A stretch of DNA of 38,825 bases, from positions 1 to 38,825 of the forward strand of contig JABYQR010000407.1 in the NCBI GenBank assembly GCA_022592445.1. Direction: 5' to 3'. This document shows, in pieces, positions 20,821 to 32,433 of this stretch. The position numbers and the translations under genes are program-made. Below the pieces are notes generated by a model. That model was not told the origin of the DNA and searched no databases. It saw only the letters and a list, made by a program, of their open reading frames with translations. The DNA is from Cytidiella melzeri. Taxonomy: Eukaryota; Basidiomycota; Agaricomycetes; Polyporales; Irpicaceae. Within the stretch, counting starts at the first letter, position 1. The number at the start of each line of letters is the position of its first letter.

Positions 20821-22465
20821 CTAGTCAAAGTTTCTCGCAAAAAACTCTCTGAGATCTACAACAAACTCTTCAGAGCTATCGAGAGCAGGGAAGTGACCCC
20901 CGGCTTCGTGCTCTACCCCAAATTCAAACAGAAAGGTCAGTACGACCTATGGTCAAGCTGACGAAACAACTCAAAACCTACGCTTATAGTACGCCAAATT
21001 GCCAAACGCTGCAACGGATTGCTTCAACCCTATGTCGATCTCGTATGGCTAGAGTGAACGTGGGCAGTGAGCGTGCCAGAAGGACTACTAGAGCGTTGCG
21101 CTGGCAGGACGTACGAACGCAGAGAACCCAAGCGTCTTCGATTTTACCTCCAACGTCGAGAAGGACTCGAACGAATTCAGATTTGAACCTGAGACGTCCT
21201 TGAACGCCTAAGAAGGTCGAGATAATCAGCTTCAAAGGCTCATTGACATCAAGCTATATTCCCCTCTTTGCCACGTCAAAATACTTATAACAACTACTAG
21301 ACTTGCCTGATTGTAACTCATCACCGAAGTTGCGAATGAGCTGCTAAGAAAGTACAGCGCCACGGTGTCGATAATGTCTTCCAAGCAAATCCGTGCTGGG
21401 TCAGACCAATCGTGGATCTTTTCGGCTATGTAGGCGAGAATGGCAAACGGTGAAGATGCAATGGCTAGACCGATAGTGAATGGCTGTGTTATCCGGGAAA
21501 GACGAAAGTTGAGATGATATTATACGTGCGTGACATTACACTTACCTTGGTACTCTGGAGGCTGCCGTATCCTCTCCCTGTCTCATTTATCGATTTGCCC
21601 CGTGCGAGCATCCGAAGTTCTACCTCGGAAAGCGTGGACTCATCTACGTCGTCTAGAGAAGGTATATCAAATGCGTTTAGGTGGACTGATACTAGCGATT
21701 CTGGGTATATGTTGGACATGATGCGCGCAATCATCGCGCCCTAGAACACAGACGTTCATGAATATCTTCGTCGGACATTGGTGAAAATGACGTACCCAGT
21801 CGCCACCTTGGCCTGCGTATTTTTTGTATCCGAGGAGCTCGGTCATAAGACTATTCAAGAGGCCGGCGGTGTCAAGGAGGCTCCAACCATCCCGTCGTGG
21901 TAGAGAGGATTTGAAGAAACCTGGAAGAGAAGGCGCGACAACGTGAAAGCTGGACGATTATGGGTACAAATCTTTGCCGCGTAGAATGTGGCATTCATAG
22001 CTCACGCGGGTAGCTCATCGCTAGATGGATTCGCGAGCGGTTCAATGACCTTGTGGAAGTCGTAGACTGTGCCTATATAACACTGCTTAGTGTGTAGACT
22101 GTAGTGGGGCTGAGGAGCTGCTTACCGGGCCATCCGTGAAGAAGCATAAGCGGAATCGCATCCGCTCTCTCGCTCCGCTGATGTATGAAATGCAATTCAA
22201 GCTGATCTCCTTTCGGAGAGGTGTAGTCCACTGAATAGCTGTCGAACTTGTTGATCCCGCCCTCAACCCTTTCCCATTGCCAGTCAGTCTCGAACTTGTT
22301 CTTCAAAGCTCGTAGATATTCGTAGTCCACGCCAAGGCTCCAAGGCTCTCTCGCATCAATGGGTGCTTGCGATGGAAAAGGCGCAAATTTGATCATAGAC
22401 ACCATGCTCTGCACTGCGGTTTCATCGTAGTGAATGGTAATCTTCTGCAGGTTGCTGAAGGACAT
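20821..22465 (-). CDS. Microsomal-type epoxide hydrolase
   Basis: An alpha/beta-hydrolase that opens epoxides to diols; fungal members detoxify or modify metabolites. Eight exons, 22465-22126, 22072-22006, 21949-21796, 21740-21546, 21483-21307, 21207-21115, 21048-20982 and 20912-20821, join in phase to 394 residues. The N-terminal EPHN region (EPWSLGVDYEYLRALKNKFET, in two parts around WSLGVD) leads to the oxyanion motif LLHGWPG. The nucleophile aspartate lies in GQGGDWG. The acid is probably the glutamate of FPYE, formed across the 21115/21048 junction. The histidine lies in HEAGGHFPAL. One intron, 21306-21208, begins with GC (CAG|GCAAGT). No N-terminal membrane anchor is evident. The stop is TAG at 20821-20823. 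It looks intact. Confidence 0.92.
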
Positions 22466-23105
22466 TGTTAGCTGCGAAGTTGTTATTCGAAGTATCTATT
22501 AGAGACATTGTCAATATTATCCTACCTTCGAGGAGCTTAGTGATGAGAAATATGCAGGAATATGGACTGGGGAAGCGATAATTTTCACTGACTGTCGCCG
22601 CACTGACTCGTACGGCGTTTATGTGTGGCTAGGGGCCATGTGTGTGCCCATTGAATTATGGAACAGAGACTCGTCAGCCATTGAAATGAGTTGTACCCGC
22701 GAAGTAGCTACCGCAAGTTCAAGTTGGTATAGTAGCCGCGTGCAAGGCCATTCAAGCTACCCCATTCATCTTGTAGATTTGTCTGTACAGGGTCTGAATC
22801 TTCCAGCTGGCAGCTGCCCCAGCGAGCGGATGCCTCTTTACAATCAGGAATTCAGAAGCAAGCTATAGCACGAAACTAGACAGACAACTCCAGGAAGTAG
22901 TTACGGATGGAACCGTTCGCGGCTGGTATTTTGATGGCGGGGGCGGAGTGACAATCTCGATTCTTCAGGCCTTCAAAGTCCCAATCCAGAAATGAGCATG
23001 CGCTCGTCTGGATGCGTATTCCTAGCACGGATGTGATACAAGTACAACACAATGGTCCATAGCCGATGGTGCAGAAACGACGTTCGAATATGTACGTGCA
23101 GCGGA
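22466..23105. other. Intergenic region between epoxide hydrolase and Gid5 genes
   Basis: It holds the epoxide hydrolase upstream region and the 3' region of the leftward Gid5 gene. A short rightward frame at 22623-22868 has no recognisable domain and is probably chance. No RNA gene or repeat was seen. Confidence 0.45.
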
Positions 23106-25904
23106 TTATTCAAAATCAGAGAACGTGAGCTGGATACGTTCGAGAGCTTCTCTCGCCTTCTCCTTCACCTCGCGATCATCTTCCACGCCCAGATGATGAT
23201 GGAATCTCGTCGTGGTAGGACTTGCCCCCAGAAAACCGCCACCGTAGTCGCACATATGGCGGAGAGTAGAGTCAATCCCAGATTCGTGCAGTTCCTTCTG
23301 GCATCCGGGGTTGGCCTTGATGAGCTGCAATACACAGGTGACAGCGGGCCTTCGCACGTCGACCTTCGCATCCACAAGACATAACCGGAGGGACTGTAGT
23401 ATGCCTGTGTTGGCCAATATATCGTGCGAGTGGACTGTAGAATTTGACAGGTTTCCCGCAAGATAGACGGCCTGTACGTCAATGATTAGTCATGTTTCCA
23501 AGATTGTAAGATTGAATTAGCATTACGATGCTTACCTGACGAACTACGTCCTCGTTATCCGAATCTAGGGCAAGGTTTAGAGAGCTGAGGAGGTAATCGC
23601 TGCCAAGCTCATCGAATATCATTTCGATACCTTCTTGACTGTCGGCGAGATTGCGCAATATGTGGAAAGTCTGCTCCCGAAAGCCGGAATTGTCGCTGAC
23701 TAGGAGACTGCATAAGAACAAGATATGAGACTTCATCGTGGGGAGATGAGAAGACAGTCTTGCCTAGAGACAGTACTCCAACAAAGAGATTGCATGACTC
23801 GACGCTTAAGTTCCATGGTGCTCTTGTAAAGTAGATTTTTGAAGGCCCAGAGGGCGTCAAGCATGAGATTGGCCTCGCCAGATTGCAGCAAGCGTACGAG
23901 ACGGGCAGTCACACCTTGTGCAAGCAGAGTCTACATAGGAGAGGCTTAGATACGGCCAAGGGAGAAGGAGAGGACACTTACGCCTTGCAAAGGTGAGAAA
24001 TCTGAGATGATATTACAAATTACAGATGCAGCGGCATGTGTAACTCTCACATCTTCATCTTCCTTGCAGAACACTTGAAAGACCGCAAGACCCAGGCCTG
24101 AGTCAACCAAATTCGTCCGAAGTACAGCCACTGCACGACTCAGCGCGCGGACGCATTGGCACGCAGCATAGCGAACGCCGACGTGCCGATGTGAAAGTGA
24201 CACTTGGATGTAAGGTATGAGCTTTAAAGTACCTGATACTTCTCCGCGTATATCGGTGTCGAAAAGTGAGATTGCAGCTATAGCAGTGAGTGCGGCCTAT
24301 AAAAACTGGCGTTTAGATGCAATTTCTGGATGGCGCAAACGACCTACCGCGCGTAAGGACGACGTACTGTCCGGCTCATCTTCATCCCAATTAGGGGATG
24401 TGGATGTTTCGCTCGGTGTGATAGACTTAACCAGTCGCGCTAACTTGCCCAACGATCCGCGCTCATAGGCTAGCTGACACAAGTCCTTGTCGTCGGACAC
24501 AAGGTAGACTGTAAGAAAGTGAGTGACAATTCCTAAACTAACCATAATGCAACTGACATAAGATATAACAGGCTTTTGTTCGAGTTTGAGGTGATTCTGT
24601 TTCAGCCTCAAGTAGCCCATTCATGACGTGAATCACTGTCATAGGAGCAGTATGATCTGCGGGTGTGACGTTACCGGCTCTGAAAATATTCGAGGCGCTG
24701 CCCAAGCCGGTCAACTCAGTGAATGTGAAAGGACCTGGTATATTTCAGTCTTACCACAAGCACGCTGCCAGCTGCAAGTCTGTTATGCGAGATTTACACG
24801 ACGATAGTATTATTGTCGAAATGGCTGGTGAACGTGACGCTCAGCGACACGTAATTGAAGTGAGTGGTATGCAACTACGCTTACCAGTTTGATCAGACGG
24901 GGCTCTCGCCAAACTCATGGCGACAGGCGGATTATCCTTCGCAAGTGCTGCCAAAGCCCAGAGCACCGCTTCTTGCAGCTTAGTGCGACATGTATGTGAG
25001 CGGTGCGCGTGTGATATTACTGCAATTGCTACTGACTTTGGCGTCTTTCCTTTGAAGAAGAGATACCAGCTGTCTTGCTGCCCAGCCACCTTGTTTATTC
25101 GTATGGTGAGTTGTGTCAGTTCTTTCCCATCCGCGTTTGCCCTTGACTTCCTTATGTCTCTCTGTCGGTGGTAGCCAATCAGAGACCGCATTTCGAGGCC
25201 CTGGTTGACGCAGAGACGCGGCAATAAGCTGAGCTATTGCCGTAGATATTTGTGAGGAGGGTTCCGTGAGTAACGGAAGATAAACATCCAAAGCGTCGGT
25301 CTTTGAAGACGAAGTCAATCTACCGACTTGCAAGAAACTTGATCTACGCACCTGAAAGAGAGACTCTGACACAGATCTGGCTTCTTTTCGGGCCTCTGGA
25401 TTATCTGTCTGTAAACCCCATTGTGAAGGGCCTATTACATCAGCTACAGCGGTCGCCAGAGTCTTGAGCGCGCGCGCAAGAGCTGCCCTCATCGCCACTG
25501 GCTCGGATGGGTGTGAACGTGAGATGGCTATCAGCAAAGCCTGGAGCGCATTACTCTTCAGAAGGCTCCGAAGTGCATCGACGGATCCTAAGTGGCATCA
25601 GGATGGACCACGAACGGCTTAGTAGTGCACGCTCACCACATGAGAGCGAAGCAAGTATATGAGCAGCTTCAATGCGAAGCTCGTTCGGCGAGTCTCTGGA
25701 GGAGGCTACGTGCCCTTCAGAACGATGAATGCAGTTCACCAGCCTGTAGGTACGGCGGTCAGCTTTGTGTGAAGCATCCGTGGAAGAAACTCACGTTCCT
25801 ATGAAAGCTTCATCTCTAGCCAATGCTCGCTTTGCAGTTGGATTCCCGATAACAGCATTTTTCGCTTGCTTGAGGGATTCCAGAGTAAGTTCTGTCACCG
25901 CCAT
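23106..25904 (-). CDS. GID5: GID/CTLH E3 ligase armadillo subunit (Vid28/Gid5/ARMC8)
   Basis: An armadillo-repeat scaffold of the GID/CTLH ubiquitin ligase. In yeast it holds substrate receptors that target gluconeogenic enzymes for degradation. The N-terminus LESLKQAKNAVIGNPTAKR matches the family start (LK-NxIIGNxxxK). Repeats follow across many exons, for example ELRIEAAHILASLSCGE, AMRAALARALKTLATAV and RYAACQCVRALSRAV. The end, DVRRPAVTCVLQLIKANPGC then KEKAREALERIQ, is typical of ARMC8. The first exon joins LVNCIHRSEG through a GT-AG intron in phase. I did not fix every exon border. The ATG at 25904 is favoured because the family motif follows directly. It is divergent from POT1 by only 208 bp. 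Confidence 0.85.
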
Positions 25905-26112
25905 ACTGACTAGAGGTACTGAGACCTGACGAACAAGACTGGAGTGGTCAGCGCTGTGGGAAGTGGTGGTATGTGGCCAAGAGGGAAATAAGCGGCCCGT
26001 AATCCGCGCTTCGTCGGTCACACACACGTGATTGTGACGTTGCGTTACTGCCACCAACGCGTCGCGGTCCATGGTCACAGTCAGACTGACCTCAGCATTC
26101 GTTACAATCCTC
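25905..26112. promoter_or_regulatory. Short bidirectional promoter of GID5 and POT1
   Basis: Only 208 bp separate the favoured start codons of two divergent genes. If POT1 starts at the upstream in-frame codon near 26071 the gap is smaller still. It is CpG-rich with no clear TATA, as is common for shared fungal promoters. Confidence 0.5.
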
Positions 26113-29100
26113 ATGAAAAGAGCAGGCGAAGCCGGAGACAAAGACTTGGCTGTGTCTAAGAGGACGAAACCCTCGCCCCCACGCGAGCTTCCAACTACAG
26201 AAGAGTTGATATTTGATGCTTCGAAACAGCTCAGCGCAACGGACGTGTATGAGCATGGATTAGTCGAGGACGCGTTCTTGGCCTTCGAGGTGTCCATGAA
26301 ATGGGGAAATGATGGCAAAAAGGCTCGTATACAAGCACAGTCAACCGACAAAGTGCGCTATCACGTGTCCTTCTTGGGGCCTTGCGCACGATACTTCAGT
26401 GCCATAGGACTGCAGTTTCACATCGGAGACACCGTTCTCCTCTCATTGAAAGGAGCTTCGCTGGAAAAGAAGCCCTACTCTAGCTCAAGCCTCACAACAC
26501 TGCCTATAGAGATCTCATTCGAAAGTGGTGTTTGCTTGAAATTCCACAGCAAGAAACAGCCCCTCGCGATTGGGACATTCGTGAATTGGTGGCAATGTCA
26601 GTTTCATTCGGTCCCGATGGCTCACCCTGCTCATCTTACTCTGGACAGCCCAGGAACCACGTACTGCAACTGGAGACGCGCCATTTCAAGACGACTGGTA
26701 CTCAACGCCATCCGTGAATCCTGTTTCGGAAATTGCTTTTACGGAGGTTGTGCCGGCTGAGACAGTCTTGGTCCAGGCTGCTTCACCTACGTCTGGAACA
26801 TCTGAAACTGCTTCGCTTAAAGCTGAAGAAACCTCTGCAGGCAGTACCAGGAAATCCTCTCCTGAGAAGATCACAGCAGTTTCTGCACCAGAGTCTCATG
26901 CCCCGGAGCCTCGCCAAGATCCTATTCCTAAGAAACTTTATCGGGACAATTACCCGCCACGTCACAGGACCTTGGTAGATACAGCATCTACCAAGGCGTC
27001 TTCCACAAAAGGCCGGACGTCGCCCGTTGTTCACGGCGGAAGTGGTCAGGTGGTGCTCGACAATGCTTTAGGCGCAAAGAAAGCGGCGAAAAAGGCGAAA
27101 CGCGAAGCCAGAAAAGCTGCCTTGAATGGCGGTGAAAACGGCGGGATGGCAGTGTCTGTACCAGCCACGCACCAAGCCCCGCCGCACGGTCCGTCGCTGA
27201 AAGAGCCACATGTGACTACACCCTCGCCTGCGAGTATGGCTTCCAATGCACGAGTGGCAGGTACTACCAAAAAAGCATCAACATTGGCCTCCGCTAGCCC
27301 AGTGACAGCTCAACCTGCGACAACCTCAGCGGCTCCTGCGTCGCAGCCCAAGCCTGCTGAAGACGCTTTCAACATCACAAAAATCGAGGTAATACAATTC
27401 TTGACTCTTCTAATACAGTCTCTCACAGAAACGTCGGACACAGGGACCATGGTGTCGACTGAGAGACGTGAGCGTTGGCAAGATCAGCTGCATAATCGGC
27501 GTCGTGGCCCACGTCGGCGACCTACGCACGAGCTCTTCGTCAGGTTATCTAATCTCTTCTACATATCCTCGATCACAAGTAGCTGACGCGACTTTATCAA
27601 GAAAAATACCGACGTGTGATCCTCGTCGACCCTACAAACATAGACGAAGACAGCCTGACTACTGGGTTCACGCTGACGTGCTTTGTCAAACGTGCTCAAG
27701 AGTGCCTTTCTGGTATCGTCACAGGCGACGTGCTAGTCATGCGTAACCTGATTGTTAGTCGCGATTTTTCATTCTCGAGATATGGTGGACTGATGTAGGC
27801 TGGGATTTAAGGGCGAGAGCCATAAAGGGGGAAAACTAACCGGAACCTGCCCTTCGTACAAGCAGTGGAGTTGGACAATATTTCATCCTATGGATGGAAC
27901 GTTACGAAGCGGCGGGAGCGCCCTGCCACCACAATCAACACAAGCTCTGCTCACACCTGCTGAAAACCAGTATTGCATTCGGCTTGCCGATTGGTGGCTG
28001 GACGTGTTGAAGGCACGTAAACAAGACCCTCCTAACGAAAGCTCGGTCGTACAACATATAAGTGTCGCCGATGTTGCGGGCCAAAGTCTTGGACGCGAGC
28101 ACAAGCTGATCAAAGATGCTTCGCCCCACGCCCCTCCAGGCGGCTATTTCGACTGTACTGTCGAGGTAAGGTGTCGCTTTTGTCAGTTGCTGTACGAATT
28201 AGCGTTCACTCTTGCGTAGATCTTACACGGTCATATGAACGACAACGGCGTATACAGTCTGTATGTCACTGACTACACACATAACGACTCCGTAGCTTCC
28301 GTCAGCGCCAGCTGGTGTGTCCCAGCTCTTGCAGATTTGGTGTTCAAGATCGAGCTTTGGAACGAAGCCGCGCTGAAAGGAGCCGAGTTAAATCCTCAAG
28401 ACTACTACGAAATCAAGAATGTGAGGATAAGAGAGAGCACTGGTGGGTATTGGGAAGGCTCCTTCTCAGAGGTGAAAAAGCTTCGCAAGTTGGACGAGGA
28501 GGAGCTTGATGAGGCCCCTCACCTCCTTGAGTTGTTACGGTCTGTTCATTCCCTCTTTCACGTGATGTATGAAACTCGAACTCCTTACAGGCGTAAGAAA
28601 GCGTGGAAAGACAAAGTCGACGCAAATGGGACGTATAAGTTTCCTCACATGCTTGTCAAGGACGCGCAACCAGACTCTCACTTTGATTGCACGGTTGAGG
28701 TGTGTACTCGTAACCGATCGAGTTTGTTTACCTGAGATGGTGTTCAGGTGCTCCGCATATCCCCCAAAGGCGACAAAGCGCTGCTTTACGTCACAGACTA
28801 CACTTCTCGTTCCGATTTGAGTTTCATCCCTGAAACAGCCGAATGGACACGCAACATCGACCACAACGCTATCGTCAAAGTTGCGGTGTACAATGCGCAG
28901 GCCAAAGCAGCAGAAGGACTGACAGGCGGAGATATTATTGCGATAAGGAAAATGCGGTTGAAGTCCACGGCAAATGGAGCGCTGTCAGGGATCCTGGGCG
29001 GTGACGAAAGGCTCATTTACAAGTTGGACCCGAAAACTACAGGAAATGAACATTGTATAGAGCTGGTCAGGTGAGTTGTCTTCCAGATTCTCCCAAAGTC

Positions 29101-29912
29101 GAGTGGCTCATCTGGAACAGGCGTCAGAAAGCATGGGAATCGGCCCAAAATCGACGTGAAGAGGAAAAGATGAAGCGAAAGGGCCCACGTAAAAAGCCTC
29201 CAGTCGTGGAGGCCAACGCGGTTGAAAAGGTCAAGAAGAGAACGATACCGCAACGTCTTCCGCAGACGACCTGTGTGCGCGATCTTGAAAAAATACATCC
29301 CGACACTGGGCCAGCAAGATTTCTCGTGTTGGCACGCGTCGTGGACTACTATCCTGACCAAATCGAAGACTTCGTGGCGCTGTACTGCTCAAAATGCGAA
29401 GAGGAGTACGTGCTCCAATGGTTTTCGATGTGCTGGTACTGACTGCCTTTTTGATGGCAGCCTACCTGATCATCTCAGGATATGCACAACTTGTGACTCG
29501 GACATGATGACTACGTCCGTCCGAGCGTTTTATCGTTTTGTTCTCGTGATAGAGGATGACGAGGGCGCACGTCTACACGTTCCTATGGCGTCTGCAAGGG
29601 TACGTATGATTATCTTGGCAGCTGGTATATTTTTGTCCCTTACGGCGGCGACTATAGGACCTAGCATGCGGTTTCCTTGAAGACCTGTGGCCTGTAGATC
29701 TGCATGAGGATGACGAAGCGCTGGAAGCATTCAAGAAGCGGCTGCGACCCCTCCTAGGCGAGCTCCTTGACAAACACCAGGAACTCTTGGATAAGTCCGT
29801 TGACGGAGATTTGGATCCCGACACATCATATCACAACATGAGCCTGATGAAGGTGGAGGGCCATCGTGAAGTCTTTTTCTGGGACTTTACTCCCGTTTCA
29901 CGCGCACAGTGA
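26113..29912 (+). CDS. POT1: POT1 telomere single-strand DNA-binding protein
   Basis: A shelterin subunit that coats telomeric G-strand overhangs. Exons assemble to a protein of roughly 1000 residues. The first block (about 26210-26570) looks like an extra N-terminal OB fold (KVRYHVSFLG, FHIGDTVLLSLKGASL). A long Ser/Pro/Ala/Lys-rich linker follows (26654-27386), joined through intron 26581-26653. The Telo_bind OB1 then has DVSVGKISCIIGVV, VILVDPTNID and FTLTCFVKRAQE. Two blocks share the motif FDCTVE...LYVTDYT (from 28148 and from 28680), suggesting a duplicated OB2. The C-terminal OB carries a Cys pair motif (CSKC, then CTTC across an intron), like the zinc site of POT1 OB3. The stop TGA is at 29910-29912. 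The start ATG at 26113 (MKRAGEAG) is preferred, but 26071 is possible. The OB1 intron borders near 27550-27600 are not settled. Confidence 0.85.
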
Positions 29913-30030
29913 AGTGGACCGTGAGACACAACTGTATATCTACGTATCATCTTAATTTTCTCCAGACGTTGGATTCGACTCATAAACATGTTGACATTGA
30001 GTCCGGACTCCGCAAAGCTCACTTGCCCAA
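29913..30030. other. Convergent gap between POT1 and the Ecm15-like gene
   Basis: Only 118 bp lie between the two stop codons of these convergent genes, so their 3' untranslated regions probably overlap. Confidence 0.6.
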
Positions 30031-30678
30031 TCAAGGCTTCACGTCCTTCGCTAAAATGTCCTGAACTCTTTGCACCTTGCCCTCGTTGCCTGTGCCTGGC
30101 ACTATCTGCCTGTCCACCCGTGTGCCAATTCGGATGTCTGTTGCAACGCGGGGTGCACCTTTGGCGTGTACTGCGGCGTGACAGTCATGAATCGCTTGTG
30201 AGACCTCAGTCCAAGACCCCTCTAGAGATCGATATCCCACAAGTCAGTACTGGAGATCGGCTCGAAGCAAGTAAGCAGTGCACGGACCTAGATTTGTGCC
30301 ATATCCACTACACAAAATGAGAATATGATCAGAGCGATTCTTCAAAATCATTACGGATACACATACTGCATCTGTAGAAAATTGGGCGTCTAAGATTTAG
30401 ATCCAACTGGTGCGAAGTGGTACATGGTCCTTGCCTTGTATTTGAGACCTGACTTCTCTAGGACCCTTGCACACTCGGCAATGTATTCAGCGACCTTGCA
30501 GACGTAGAGAAGTATTACTGCGAGTTTAGGAGCTCGATATGATTTGCTCACTGATGGCTCTGCAGTTCCTATCGGGATAAGGCAAAAATCTGGCGTGCAA
30601 TATTATCATCGACACGAACGATGTTCAAGCTAACGCATTGGATTTACCTGCGATGGCGTACAAGTCGTTGCTGGCCAT
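30031..30678 (-). CDS. ECM15: Ecm15/UPF0045 (MTH1187-type) small protein
   Basis: A small ferredoxin-like-fold protein of the thiamine-binding/UPF0045 family, usually a homotetramer; the cellular role is unclear. Six exons: 30678-30648, 30589-30552, 30494-30435, 30371-30367, 30307-30288 and 30221-30031. The sum is 345 nt, giving 114 residues, close to the family length of about 100. The motifs are in order: DFCLIPIGTAEPS, YIAECARVLEKSGLKYK, MHGYGTN, LEGSWTEVSQAI, CHAAVHAKGAPRV, TDIRIGTRVDR and KVQRVQDIL. Exon four is only 5 nt (ATGCA), and the intron before it (30434-30372) starts with GC (AAG|GCAAGG). Both are needed to give the family string KY-MHxYGTNxEG. No single open frame covers the gene. 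A ten-residue insert (QIVPGTGNEG) precedes the last helix. Confidence 0.88.
30367..30371 (-). other. 5-nt microexon of the Ecm15-like gene
   Basis: ATGCA on the minus strand lies between acceptor TTTTCTACAG and donor GTATGTG. It supplies the methionine and two bases of the histidine in KYKMHGYGTN. Without it the reading phase fails. Confidence 0.75.
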
Positions 30679-31727
30679 TGCGAATACTTGAGAATTGTAG
30701 TAGAAGGAGAAAATGATTTCGGACAGTACCGCCCGACGCCCGTAGCGCCATTCCAACGAAGAGACCCCTGACAGTGCAGCGAAGAACACTCAGGCCGTAC
30801 TCAAAACGGCAGGTCAAAGCTTTGTGGCGGACACGAATGCACGTCGTGGCGACTTTTAGATACTGTTTATTGTTTTTCTCTTGAACTACCTGGCATTCTC
30901 TGCCATTTGGAATTGAACCCTTATATTCTTGAACTCTTCGTCAAACCCGCAGGCCAAAGTCAAAGCAACGCAGGCAGCCTCACTGGCAAGACACGACTTG
31001 AAATAATCTGGCCCTTGTAGCAGGTACACTCGTTCAGCTTAGGGCAAAGGCCTTTGGCTCGTACAGACTTGGACAGCCTAAATTGACCCTGTTCGTGTTG
31101 GTACGCATCCTCCCTAAATATGCTCATGCCCGCGCGCCCTCAAAGTACGTCACTACAAGGCTAGGGTCGACTGAGAGTAACAGCAACACTGCAATTGTTA
31201 CTCGTCATAAAACAGCATGATTAACAGTGAACGGATTACAATCGCATTACAAGGACCATCCGAGAGATAGAGCTAGTTACCCGCAGCTCGCTCGACAAAT
31301 TAAGGTGTACGTGCATATTTTTCGTTATCTCGGTCAATCGACTGATTGCTATATCATCAGACACTACGGTCTTTGTTTGTTTGTCTAGAAGCGGACACTG
31401 CGGCTGCTGAACGGACGCTGCTGACCCACCAGCCACTATACGTAGATTCCAAACCTTCGCGTGCTTTGGCCAACCCCTACTAAATACTTGCATTATTTGC
31501 GGTGCAGCAATTGTTCCTCAAGGCCAGTGAAGCTCAATATCTAGCCGTGACGTGACGCCTCGTGTTATCAATGCGATACACACCAGCGCCTGATTTAGGG
31601 CTAGTGCTGACCATTCTTTCTAATAAACCACCACAACATACCCTTGGCGTCGCTGGCCTTTGGGTTCCAACCACCACCACCTTTACCACGCTTGAGCCCT
31701 CCTGCTACACCGTCCATCTGCCACGCT
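30679..31727. other. Intergenic region with no supported gene
   Basis: About 1 kb between the start of the Ecm15-like gene and the start of the small zinc-finger gene. A minus-strand frame at 31236-31493 and others show no recognised motif. I also tried to assemble short spliced exons here and found none with a family pattern. Confidence 0.4.
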
Positions 31728-32433
31728 ATGTTTGCGGACAGTAATATGGAAGATGGCTCGTCCGCTCCTCGGGGCGTTCGAGACCACTGGCGCAACGGCA
31801 TGCACGTTCCTCACGCTAGGTTGGGCTGGTTCCCTCTGAGCGTGAAAGGTGGTATCATCCGCTACTGGACTCTGGCAGCCCCAAAAGACGTAAAGTTTTC
31901 CTCTTTGTTTTTCCATCCTGCCCCCAATCTCAACATTTCTCCAGTACTACCGATACCTTCGCGAGGGGTTCCATTCAGACTACGAATTTGAGCAAGCTAT
32001 CGGAAGTCTTCCTTGTCGCATGCACCTCTGCCTCATTTGCAACTCCATCTTCGACGCGACCTTCAAGACCACGGTCTCCCATTGTGACTCGACGACTCAC
32101 CGCAACCGCTTGACGGACGTCCTCGACCTCGATGCACCCCTGGCGTCCGGCCTGACTGCCCCGTCATCGCCCGAAGACGACTTAGCGGCCCAACTCTCCA
32201 GCATAGGTATCAACAGCTCTAGTAGCTGCTACCATGACATACCCGCCGCTAGAGGAGAGGGATCTTCTTCCTCTTCTTCCTCGCCCTCTCCCTCAACCTC
32301 AACCGCGAGCTCGAGCTCGAGTCCCTCGATAGACATTGCGTCTCTATTCTCGACTTCCCTGCGTATCTCCAACGCCCGTGAGGCTGAATACGATAGCCTT
32401 CTCCGCGCGATGGGGTCCATGGGGTTGGCATAG
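31728..32433 (+). CDS. Hypothetical protein with a CxxC...H...H zinc finger
   Basis: Two exons, 31728-31889 and 31945-32433, join in phase through a 55-nt GT-AG intron to 216 residues. The first exon holds a compact hydrophobic/aromatic segment (RLGWFPLSVKGGIIRYW). The second begins YYRYLREGFHSDYEFEQAI and then has the finger LCLICNSIFDATFKTT...SHCDSTTH, with spacing like U1/matrin C2H2 fingers that bind RNA or DNA. The C-terminal half is low-complexity: a run of about 14 serines with Ser/Pro, then a short helical tail (AREAEYDSLLRAMGSMGL). I do not recognise the family. The start could instead be the second ATG seven codons on. Confidence 0.65.

Noticed and set aside
21160..21200. GGTTCAAATCT B-box-like sequence on the minus strand
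   Set aside because: It falls inside the epoxide hydrolase exon 21207-21115, and no tRNA arms can be drawn around it.
20949..21203. Rightward 85-residue open frame
   Set aside because: It lies antisense to three reconstructed exons of the epoxide hydrolase and has no family pattern.
20940..21310. Epoxide hydrolase looked truncated, with no exon for the acid motif
   Set aside because: Allowing a GC donor at 21306 and a GTACGT donor at 21114 restores all eight exons in phase, so the gene is not a pseudogene.
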